A stretch of 64,000 nucleotides of DNA from Sphingomonas panacisoli (GTDB lineage: Bacteria; Pseudomonadota; Alphaproteobacteria; Sphingomonadales; Sphingomonadaceae): NCBI RefSeq assembly GCF_007859635.1, contig NZ_CP042306.1, forward strand, positions 1,736,001 through 1,800,000, given 5' to 3'. The notes beneath the pieces were generated by a model. That model was not told the DNA's origin and ran no database searches. It was given only the letters and a program-made list of their open reading frames with translations. The translations under genes and the position numbers were made by a program. Shown here piece after piece: positions 37,938 through 46,263 of the stretch. The stretch's first letter is position 1. Each line of letters begins with the position of its first letter.

Positions 37938-38327
37938 ATGGCGACGAATCTCGATCTGGAAAGCAAGGCTGGTGCTCCCTCGTTGCCGGCGAATCAGTTG
38001 CCGGCGCCCTTCACGGTGGAATCGGGCGACGCGGCGACGCGCAAATGGGTGAGCTATATTCTCATCGCGATCCTGGCCGCGCTGATCCTCGCGGCGTTCG
38101 TCGATCTCTTCATCGTCAACGGCCCGAACCCGGCCAAGCCGAATGCCATCACGGACGGTACGGTGCTGTCGACCTACAACAACGCCATCGCGACCGATTC
38201 GACCGCCGATGCCGATCGGCTGCTCCGATTGCTCAACATCATCTTCGGGCCCGTCGTGACGCTGGTCAGCTCGGTCGTCGGCTTCTATTTCGGGGCGCGC
38301 ACCGCGAAGGAAGGCAGCAACGGCTGA
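37938..38327 (+). CDS. hypothetical protein with two membrane helices
   Basis: 129 residues. The cytoplasmic N-terminus is about 40 residues, helix one is WVSYILIAILAALILAAFVD, a 50-residue external loop follows, and helix two (IIFGPVVTLVSSVVGFYFGA) leads to a short polar tail. No family recognised. The ATG at 37938 is chosen over a TTG at 37923. It is probably cotranscribed with the preceding gene. It ends 4 bp from the fabD stop, convergent. Confidence 0.68.
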   Translation: MATNLDLESKAGAPSLPANQLPAPFTVESGDAATRKWVSYILIAILAALILAAFVDLFIVNGPNPAKPNAITDGTVLSTYNNAIATDSTADADRLLRLLNIIFGPVVTLVSSVVGFYFGARTAKEGSNG

Positions 38328-38331
38328 TCGC

Positions 38332-39267
38332 CTAGAGCGACTTCGCCAATGCCTCGATATCGCCCATCGACACCACGCTGATCGCCTCGACATCGGGCGC
38401 GATGCGCTTGACCATCGGCCCCAACACCTTGCCGCCGAACTCGACGAACCGCTCAACGCCGGTATCCGCCATGTTGAGCACCGATTCGCGCCAGCGCACC
38501 ATGCCGGTCACTTGCTGAACCAGCAGCTTGCGGATCGTATCGACGTCGCTGACCGGCTGGGCGGTCACGTTGGCGAAGACCGGCACCAGCGGCGTGTCGA
38601 TCCGCGCGTCGCTCAACGCCTCGTCCATCGCGTCGGCGGCGGGCTGCATCATCGGGCAGTGAAACGGCGCCGACACCGGGAGCGCGATCGCTCGCTTTGC
38701 TCCGTATTCCTTGGCGATCTCGATCGCGCGATCGATCGCCGCCCTCGCACCGGAGATCACCACCTGCGACGGATCGTTATCGTTGGCGACGGTGCAGACG
38801 TCGCCCTGCGCGGCCGCGTCGGCGATCTTCTGCGCAGTCGCCAGATCGGCGCCGAGCAACGCCGCCATGCCGCCCTGCCCAACCGGCACCGCCGCCTGCA
38901 TCGCCTCGCCGCGATGACGTAGCAACAAAGCGGTGGTTGGGAGGTCGAGCGCTCCAGCGGCGCATAAAGCGCTGTACTCGCCGAGCGAGTGTCCTGCGAC
39001 GTAATCGGCCTTGTCGGCCAGCAGCACGCCACCTTCCTTCTCGAGCACCCGCAGCGTCGCGATCGCGTTGGCCATAATGGCCGGCTGCGCATTGGCCGTC
39101 AGCGTGAGCTCGTCCGTCGGCCCTTCGAACATCAGCCGCGACAGATGCTGGCCGAGCGCCTCGTCGACCTCCTCGAACACCGCGCGTGCGATCGGACTGG
39201 CATCGGCCAATGCCTTGCCCATGCCGACCGCCTGGCTGCCCTGCCCTGGGAAAATGAACGCGCGCAT
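38332..39267 (-). CDS. fabD: malonyl-CoA:[acyl-carrier-protein] transacylase
   Basis: Loads malonyl onto ACP, 312 residues. It opens MRAFIFPGQGSQAVGMGKAL. The active-site serine is in VAGHSLGEYSALCA (about residue 90) and the histidine in PVSAPFHCPMMQPA. The frame extends upstream to 39417, but the family start is the ATG at 39267. Separated from fabG by two genes on the other strand. Confidence 0.97.
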   Translation of the reverse strand: MRAFIFPGQGSQAVGMGKALADASPIARAVFEEVDEALGQHLSRLMFEGPTDELTLTANAQPAIMANAIATLRVLEKEGGVLLADKADYVAGHSLGEYSALCAAGALDLPTTALLLRHRGEAMQAAVPVGQGGMAALLGADLATAQKIADAAAQGDVCTVANDNDPSQVVISGARAAIDRAIEIAKEYGAKRAIALPVSAPFHCPMMQPAADAMDEALSDARIDTPLVPVFANVTAQPVSDVDTIRKLLVQQVTGMVRWRESVLNMADTGVERFVEFGGKVLGPMVKRIAPDVEAISVVSMGDIEALAKSL

Positions 39268-39349
39268 CGACCTCTCCTTTTGACGAGAAGGCACTAGAAA
39301 CGTGCGCCGATCCGCGCAAGGTAGGCGCGGATTTGGGAGAAGGATCAGC

Positions 39350-40132
39350 GTGGCGAGACCGGTTTTCATCGCAGCGAGCGTGTTGGCAGCGGCTATCGCG
39401 ATCCCGACGTTGGTCATGGGGCAACAGACGCGCGGCTATCTGCCGGATGGCAGCCTGGACATGACGCGAATCCTGCCGCCTGCCCCGCTCAAGGGCGATG
39501 CGCGGTACGAAAACGACCGCCGCGTCTTCAAGGATACGCGCCACTGGCTCGGCACGCCGCGGGGCGACCTCGCGACGCGCGACGTCGCGCTCGGCGTCAA
39601 CGCCATGGCCGAGGCGTTCAGTTGCTCGCTCGGCATCAAGCTCGATCCGAACAAGGCGCCCAAGCTGGTCAAGCTCATTACGATGGCGGGATCCACCGCC
39701 AACGCCCAATCGCGCGCCGCCAAGGAATATTTCAAGCGGTTGCGTCCGTTCCAGATCGACGAGGGCAAGACGTGCCAGCCGCCCGAGGACTTGAAGGGCA
39801 GCTACGATTATCCATCGGGCCACACGACCTGGGGCTGGACCTGGGCGCTGATCCTCGCGAACCTCGCGCCCGACCGCGCCACCGCGATCCTTTCGCGCGG
39901 CCGTGCGTATGGCGAAAGCCGTGTGGTTTGCGGCGTGCACAATTATAGCGCGATCGAAGCGGGGCGGATCACCGCGTCGGGGACATACGCGGCCGAACTC
40001 GGCCAGCCGGAGTTCCAGGCCGATCTTGCCGCCGCCCGCGCCGAACTGGCCGCTCTTCGCGCCGATCCGTCAGCGCCCAAGCCCGAGAAATGCGATGCGG
40101 AGGCCAGTCTGGTAGCGATTCCCATCCTCTAG
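39350..40132 (+). CDS. PAP2-family (class A-like) acid phosphatase
   Basis: Exported vanadium-chloroperoxidase-fold phosphatase, 260 residues. The GTG at 39350 follows GGGAGAAGGA and opens a signal peptide (VARPVFIAASVLAAAIAIPTLVMG). The phosphatase motifs are KEYFKRLRPF, YDYPSGHTTWGW and GESRVVCGVHNYSAIEAGR. In the third motif the position four after the histidine, usually Asp (HWQSD), is Ala. Activity is therefore likely but not certain. Confidence 0.85.
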   Translation: MARPVFIAASVLAAAIAIPTLVMGQQTRGYLPDGSLDMTRILPPAPLKGDARYENDRRVFKDTRHWLGTPRGDLATRDVALGVNAMAEAFSCSLGIKLDPNKAPKLVKLITMAGSTANAQSRAAKEYFKRLRPFQIDEGKTCQPPEDLKGSYDYPSGHTTWGWTWALILANLAPDRATAILSRGRAYGESRVVCGVHNYSAIEAGRITASGTYAAELGQPEFQADLAAARAELAALRADPSAPKPEKCDAEASLVAIPIL

Positions 40133-40253
40133 GGGTTGCCTTTGCGGGCGAAATCCGCCAATGGCCCGCGCTTCCGAACATACGGAAAGACGAAAGCCGG
40201 AGGGGCGTCCGCATGGTGCGGCGTCAACGATCGGCCAACAGTGAGACGAAAGC

Positions 40254-40652
40254 ATGGCTCTTTACGAGCATGTGTTCCTTGCGCGCCAGGACCTGGCACA
40301 GGCGCAAGTGGACGCGCTGGCGGAAACCGCCACCAAGATCATCGAGGACAACAAGGGCAAGGTCGTCAAGACCGAGACCTGGGGTCTTCGCAGCCTCGCC
40401 TATCGCATCGCGAAGAACCGCAAGGCGCATTACGTGATGCTCGAAATCGACGCGCCCGGCGCCGTCGTCGCCGAGCTGGAGCGCCAGACGCAGATCAACG
40501 AAGACGTCATCCGCTACATGACCGTCAAGGTCGACGAGCACGAGAACGGCCCGACCGTGATGATGCGCAAGGGTGAGCGCGACCGCGAGCGCGGTCGTGA
40601 CCGGGGCGACCGCCCCGACCGCGGTCCCCGCGGCGGTTTCGACGGCGAATAA
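40254..40652 (+). CDS. rpsF: 30S ribosomal protein S6
   Basis: Small-subunit protein, 132 residues. It opens [20 protein letters not shown], with [22 protein letters not shown] and [11 protein letters not shown]; the tail is the usual charged Arg/Asp/Gly extension. First gene of rpsF-rpsR-rplI. The 120-bp leader has a small hairpin (cgtccgcatggtgcggcg) but no clear S6:S18-binding motif was identified. Confidence 0.97.
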   Translation: MALYEHVFLARQDLAQAQVDALAETATKIIEDNKGKVVKTETWGLRSLAYRIAKNRKAHYVMLEIDAPGAVVAELERQTQINEDVIRYMTVKVDEHENGPTVMMRKGERDRERGRDRGDRPDRGPRGGFDGE

Positions 40653-40664
40653 GGATAGATAGAC

Positions 40665-40889
40665 ATGGCACGACCCTTTTTCCGCCGCCGCAAGAGCTGC
40701 CCCTTCTCCGCGAAGGATGCGCCCCGGATCGACTATAAGGACGTCCGGCTGCTCCAGGGCTTCGTCTCCGAGCGTGGCAAGATCGTTCCCTCGCGCATCA
40801 CCTCGGTGAGCGCAAAGAAGCAGCGCGAACTCGCCCAGGCGATCAAGCGCGCCCGTCATCTGGGCCTGCTGCCCTACCTCGTTAAGTAA
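40665..40889 (+). CDS. rpsR: 30S ribosomal protein S18
   Basis: 74 residues. Starts [15 protein letters not shown] and contains [19 protein letters not shown] and a C-terminal [15 protein letters not shown]6 partner in the 30S platform. 12 bp after rpsF. Confidence 0.98.
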   Translation: MARPFFRRRKSCPFSAKDAPRIDYKDVRLLQGFVSERGKIVPSRITSVSAKKQRELAQAIKRARHLGLLPYLVK

Positions 40890-40901
40890 GGAGCGCCCGC
40901 A

Positions 40902-41522
40902 ATGGACGTTATTCTGCTGGAACGCGTCGAGAAGCTCGGCGCCATCGGCGATGTCGTGAAGGTCAAGGACGGGTTCGCCCGCAACTTCCTTCTGCCGAAC
41001 AAGAAGGCGCTGCGCGCCAACGAAGCGAACCGCAAGGTCTTCGAAGCCAACCGCGCGAAGATCGAGGCCGACAATGCGTCGCGCCGTTCGGACGCCGAGA
41101 AGGACGCGAAGACCTATGAAGGCGCGTCGGTCACGCTGATCCGCCAGTCGTCGAACACCGGCCAGCTCTACGGCTCGGTCGCGGTCCGCGATCTGGTCGA
41201 AGCGCTCGAGGCTGCCGGCCACAAGGTCGGCAAGAGCCAGGTCGTCCTTGCCAAGCCGATCAAGGCGATCGGCGTGTACGAGGTCAAGGTTCAGCTTCAC
41301 CCCGAAGTCGCGGTGCCGGTGAAGGTCAACGTCGCGCGCTCGCCCGAGGAGGCCGAGATGCAGGCGTCGGGCGTCGACGTCATGGCGGCGATGTTCGAAA
41401 AGGATGAAGCCGGCTTCATCGAGGACTTCGATCCGAACGCCGAGCCAGGCGCGACCGCCGAGGTCAAGGTTGTCGCCGACGCCCCCGAGGGCGAGGCTGA
41501 CGAGGAAAACTCGGAAGCCTGA
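40902..41522 (+). CDS. rplI: 50S ribosomal protein L9
   Basis: 206 residues. MDVILLERVEKLGAIGDVVKVKDGFARNFLLP is the family start, a central connecting helix follows, then the RNA-binding C-terminal domain. About 50 acidic extra residues (EKDEAGFIEDFDP...EGEADEENSEA) extend the C-terminus, a common alphaproteobacterial feature. Followed by a strong terminator. Confidence 0.98.
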   Translation: MDVILLERVEKLGAIGDVVKVKDGFARNFLLPNKKALRANEANRKVFEANRAKIEADNASRRSDAEKDAKTYEGASVTLIRQSSNTGQLYGSVAVRDLVEALEAAGHKVGKSQVVLAKPIKAIGVYEVKVQLHPEVAVPVKVNVARSPEEAEMQASGVDVMAAMFEKDEAGFIEDFDPNAEPGATAEVKVVADAPEGEADEENSEA

Positions 41523-41545
41523 TCGGCTGCTTCATAGTCAAAAAG

Positions 41546-41583
41546 AAAGGGCCGCCCGGATCATGTCCGGGCGGCCCTTTCTG
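41546..41583 (+). terminator. Rho-independent terminator after rplI
   Basis: A perfect 15-bp stem (aaagggccgcccgga / tccgggcggcccttt) with a tcatg loop is followed by ctgttt. Because the stem carries A-runs and T-runs at its ends it could act in both directions. Confidence 0.9.
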
Positions 41584-41641
41584 TTTGCGACCCTCTTCGG
41601 GGGGAGAAAAGAGGGTGGCGCGACGCCCTGAGCGGGGGAGA

Positions 41642-41749
41642 TCAGAACGTCGAAACGCAGGCCCCGAGTACGGCGGCGAGCGGGATAAGCGCGAAGACGA
41701 CCGGCATGACGCTTTTCACATCGAATTCCATCAGGTCTTGATGACCCAT
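41642..41749 (-). CDS. possible 35-residue membrane peptide
   Basis: MGHQDLMEFDVKSVMPVVFALIPLAAVLGACVSTF is presented here in two parts: a polar MGHQDLMEFDVKS head and a hydrophobic MPVVFALIPLAAVLGACVSTF helix. It lies in the 331-bp gap between rplI and mutL. An internal ATG at 41731 would shorten it by six residues. No convincing ribosome site was found. Its main support is the protein-like composition in an otherwise empty gap. Confidence 0.3.
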   Translation of the reverse strand: MGHQDLMEFDVKSVMPVVFALIPLAAVLGACVSTF

Positions 41750-41853
41750 GCCGCTTAAAATGCGCAGTGCGGCCAAAGTTTCCAGGGGATGAACGAAATA
41801 GATTTTGTTCGGACCGGGGAACTTTTCGTAACGACGACTTCGGCGTGCCTGAG

Positions 41854-43644
41854 TTACTTTCGCCCGAACAGCTTCTCGATATCGCCATGCGCCAGTTTCA
41901 CCCAGGTCGGGCGACCGTGATTGCACTGGCGCGAATGTGGGGTCACTTCCATTTCGCGAAGCAATGCGTTCATTTCGGTGACCGACAGCACGCGACCGGC
42001 GCGGACCGACCCGTGACAGGCCATCGTCGCGGCGACGTGGTCGAGCCGCTCCCTGAGGCTAAGCGCTTCGTCGAACGCGGCGAGTTCGTCGGCGAGGTCG
42101 GTGACGAGGCCGGTCACGTCGCCCTGCCCCAGCATCGCCGGGACGCTGCGCACCAGCATCGCGCGCGGGCCGAAACGTTCGAGGTCGAGGCCGAACTCGG
42201 CAAGTTCGGACAGGCGCGCTTCGAGCCGGTCGCAGGCGGGTTCGTCGAGTTCGATCACCTCGGCGATCAGCAGCGCCTGGCTCGCTACCCTGCCCCCGGC
42301 CAACGCCGCGCGCATGCGTTCGAGAACGAGCCGCTCGTGCGCGGCGTGCTGATCGACCAGCACCAGTCCATCCTCGGCCTCGGCGACGATGTAGGTCTTG
42401 GCGACTTGGCCGCGCGCGACGCCCAACGGGTGCTGCACAGTATCCGGCGGCGGGGCATAAGCCGGTTCGGCGCGGGCGAGCGGTGGCGGAGAAGAAAAGG
42501 TCGGGCGTCGGTCGAGTACTCTGTCCGTCGTCCCGGCGAAGGCCGGGACCGCCGGCGACTCTGCATACCGCCAGAGATCCCGGTCTTCGCTGGGATGACG
42601 AGTTTGGGGCTCCGACTGCCACGCCGCGAGCGCCGCCTCGTTCGGCCGCTGGAAGCTGCGATGTCCCGCTTCATCGAGCGCGCGTCGTAGCCCGCTCACG
42701 ATCAGCCCCCGGATCATCTGCGGTTCGCGGAAGCGCACCTCGGTCTTGGCGGGGTGAACGTTGACATCGACTAGGTCGGCAGGAAGGTCGAGGAACAGCG
42801 CCACCACCGGATGCCGGTCGCGCGCGATCATCTCCGCATAGGCGCCGCGGATGGCGCCCATCAGCAGGCGGTCCTTCACCGGTCGTCCGTTGACGAACAG
42901 ATATTGGTGATCGGCGACGCCACGATTGAAGGTCGGCAGCCCAGCTACGCCTCCCAGTCGAAGGCCCTCCCGTTCCAGATCGACGCCGACGCTGTTTTCC
43001 GCCAGCGCACGATCGGTCAGCGCGGCGACGCGTGCCGGGCGATCCTCCGGAGCATTGGTAGACAGTGTGCGACGGCCGTCATGCTCGACCGAAAAGGCGA
43101 TGTCGGGCCGCGCCATCGCTAGGCGCCGGACGATGTCGAGGCTTGCGCCATATTCGGCGCGCGGGGTGCGCAGGAATTTACGCCGCGCCGGCACCTTGCC
43201 GAACAGCCCCTCGACCAGAACGCGCGTCCCGGGCGGCAAGGCGGCGGGTCCTTCCTCCACCAGCGCACCGTTGTCGACCACCCGCCGCCAGCCGTCGCTG
43301 CCGCGCACCCGGCTTTCCAGCGTCAACCGCGCGACGCTGGCGATCGAGGGCAACGCTTCGCCGCGAAACCCCAATGTCGTAACCTGGTCGATCTCCTCGT
43401 CGGGCAGTTTCGACGTCGCGTGCCGTTCGAGCGCCAGCGCCATGTCCGCCGGCGTCATGCCGCAGCCGTCGTCGATCACCTCGATCAGATCGATCCCGCC
43501 GCTCGCCAGCCGAACGGCTACGCGCGTCGCCCCTGCGTCGATCGCGTTTTCGACCAGTTCCTTCAACGCGCTGGCGGGTCTTTCGACCACTTCACCGGCG
43601 GCGATACGATTGACCAGATGTTCGGGGAGACGCCGTATTGACAT
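41854..43644 (-). CDS. mutL: DNA mismatch repair protein MutL
   Basis: 596 residues. The N-terminal GHKL ATPase domain starts MSIRRLPEHLVNRIAAGEVVERPASALKELVENA, then DDGCGM and TLGFRGEAL. The C-terminal dimerisation domain carries the endonuclease motif DQHAAHERLVLE (DQHA-x2-E-x4-E) and ends HGRPTWVKLAHGDIEKLFGRK, so this is the nicking type of MutL expected where MutH is absent. The linker (about residues 349-373) is encoded by a palindromic repeat element inserted in frame. Confidence 0.97.
   Translation of the reverse strand: MSIRRLPEHLVNRIAAGEVVERPASALKELVENAIDAGATRVAVRLASGGIDLIEVIDDGCGMTPADMALALERHATSKLPDEEIDQVTTLGFRGEALPSIASVARLTLESRVRGSDGWRRVVDNGALVEEGPAALPPGTRVLVEGLFGKVPARRKFLRTPRAEYGASLDIVRRLAMARPDIAFSVEHDGRRTLSTNAPEDRPARVAALTDRALAENSVGVDLEREGLRLGGVAGLPTFNRGVADHQYLFVNGRPVKDRLLMGAIRGAYAEMIARDRHPVVALFLDLPADLVDVNVHPAKTEVRFREPQMIRGLIVSGLRRALDEAGHRSFQRPNEAALAAWQSEPQTRHPSEDRDLWRYAESPAVPAFAGTTDRVLDRRPTFSSPPPLARAEPAYAPPPDTVQHPLGVARGQVAKTYIVAEAEDGLVLVDQHAAHERLVLERMRAALAGGRVASQALLIAEVIELDEPACDRLEARLSELAEFGLDLERFGPRAMLVRSVPAMLGQGDVTGLVTDLADELAAFDEALSLRERLDHVAATMACHGSVRAGRVLSVTEMNALLREMEVTPHSRQCNHGRPTWVKLAHGDIEKLFGRK
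42526..42600. repeat. palindromic repeat inside mutL, copy 6
   Basis: cgtcgtcccggcgaaggccg and gagatcccggtcttcgctgg followed by gatgacg are the two arms of the same repeat family found between genes elsewhere in the window. The copy is 75 bp, a multiple of three, and is translated in frame as TRHPSEDRDLWRYAE and SPAVPAFAGTTD in the disordered linker of MutL. Confidence 0.85.
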
Positions 43645-43744
43645 GATTATGACTCTAGCCCAAGCGACCCGCTCTCGCGACCGTTAATGCCGACCCACCG
43701 GAGCCCGGAAATCGGCTTTGGCGGCGGGGGAATAGAATAACTGA

Positions 43745-44830
<1,086 letters not shown>

Positions 44831-44878
44831 TTTTCCTGCTAAGGCTGGCCTTTGCGGCCTTTGAAGTGAGGGGAGTGA

Positions 44879-45754
44879 ATGGCGCCGCCACGCAACCGGC
44901 GCCCGGGTTTCTCACGGCGGGCGCAATATAGTCTGTTCATCGGCTACGTGATCGCGATCGCGGGGGCGCTGGTAGGGGCTGTCCTGCTGGCATTATCGAC
45001 GCTCAATCCGCCGGCTTTCTCGGCATTGCGCGCCGGCACGGCCGAAATCACCGCGCCGATCAGCTGGGCGGCGGGATCGGCATGGAATGGGATCGCGTCC
45101 ATTCCATCGTGGATCGGCAGCTTCTTCGGCGTGCATGCCGAGAATGCCCGGCTGCAAAAGCAAGTCGCCGTCGATAAACAGCAACTCCTCCGCGCGCGCG
45201 CTATCGCTTACGAAAACGTTCGCTTGAAAAAGCTGCTCGGCGTCCGCGAGCCTGGCGAAGAGACGATCGCCACCGCACGCGTCGTCAGCTCGTCGGCAAC
45301 CAGCACGCGACGCTATGCTCTACTCTATGCCGGCCTGATCCAGGGTGTGCATGCCGGCATGCCCGTGCGCGCGCCCGACGGCCTGGTCGGTCGCATTCTG
45401 GAAGCGGGACCCGATACCGCGCGCATCCTGCTGCTGATCGACCCCGAGAGCATCGTTCCCGTCCGCCGCACCAAGGACGGCGCGCCGGGCTTTGCGACCG
45501 GTCGCGGCGACGGTCTGCTCGACGTGAAGCCGATCGCGCTGGGCAATGCCGAATATGCCCCGGGCGATGTCTTGGTCACGTCGGGATCGGGCGGGATATT
45601 CCCCCCCAATCTCCCCGTCGCCACGGTCGTCAGTCGCAGCCGCGACGGTGCGCTCGCCAAGCCTTTCGCCGTGCCCGACGCGCTCGACTACGCGCTGGTG
45701 CTTCGTGCCTTTGTGAACATGCCCGCGCCCGCTCCTGCCGAGACGAAACCGTGA
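44879..45754 (+). CDS. mreC: rod shape-determining protein MreC
   Basis: Bitopic inner-membrane scaffold of the elongasome, 291 residues. The cytoplasmic Arg-rich start is followed by a helix (FIGYVIAIAGALVGAVLLALS), a coiled coil (about 80-110) and the periplasmic beta domain with VHAGMPVRAPDGLVGRI and GDVLVTSGSGGIFPPNLPVA. Its stop overlaps the mreD GTG (GTGA). Confidence 0.95.
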   Translation: MAPPRNRRPGFSRRAQYSLFIGYVIAIAGALVGAVLLALSTLNPPAFSALRAGTAEITAPISWAAGSAWNGIASIPSWIGSFFGVHAENARLQKQVAVDKQQLLRARAIAYENVRLKKLLGVREPGEETIATARVVSSSATSTRRYALLYAGLIQGVHAGMPVRAPDGLVGRILEAGPDTARILLLIDPESIVPVRRTKDGAPGFATGRGDGLLDVKPIALGNAEYAPGDVLVTSGSGGIFPPNLPVATVVSRSRDGALAKPFAVPDALDYALVLRAFVNMPAPAPAETKP

Positions 45755-46263
45755 GGCAACAAGGCGGCGCCTTCGCGCCGGAGCCGTCCCCGGTCGCGAT
45801 GTGGGCGATTCCGGTCGCCTCCGTGATGATCGGCTCGCTGATCACGATCCTACCACTGGTCGCCACGTTTCCGGTCCTGCCGCCGCTCGGCCTCATGACG
45901 CTGCTGGCGTGGCGGATGCTACGGCCGGAAACGATACGGATCTGGAGTCCGCTGCCCTTCGGGTTCTTCGATGACCTGGTCAGCGGCCAGCCGTTGGGCA
46001 GCGCCATGCTGCTTTGGACGCTCGCCTTCCTGATCGTCGATCTTCTCGACCGGCGGCTGGTGTCGCGCGATTTCTGGCAGGATTGGGTGCTGGCGGCCGG
46101 CGCGATCGCGTTCTGCCTGATCGCTGGGCGCTTGCTTGCGACGCCTCTTGCGGCGCATGTCGATACGGTGTTGCTGTTTCAGGTGATTGCCGCGGTGTTG
46201 CTTTACCCACTCGTCGCTCGGCTGGTCGCGAGCCTGGACACCAGGCGCGGGCAATCGGCATGA
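45751..46263 (+). CDS. mreD: rod shape-determining protein MreD
   Basis: Polytopic inner-membrane protein, 170 residues, with about five hydrophobic segments and the family's PLPFGFFDDLVSGQPLGSAMLLW motif, which is broken here at F-D-D-L. GTG start overlapping mreC; its end overlaps mrdA by 4 bp (ATGA). Confidence 0.9.
   Translation: MRQQGGAFAPEPSPVAMWAIPVASVMIGSLITILPLVATFPVLPPLGLMTLLAWRMLRPETIRIWSPLPFGFFDDLVSGQPLGSAMLLWTLAFLIVDLLDRRLVSRDFWQDWVLAAGAIAFCLIAGRLLATPLAAHVDTVLLFQVIAAVLLYPLVARLVASLDTRRGQSA

Noticed and set aside
40133..40253. S6:S18 autoregulatory RNA motif in the rpsF leader
   Set aside because: A small hairpin exists, but I could not find the characteristic bulge and adjacent GGU pairing with confidence.
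46014..46260. N-terminal extension of the mrdA frame
   Set aside because: Overlaps mreD in another frame. PBP2 similarity starts at 46260, where ATGA overlaps the mreD stop.
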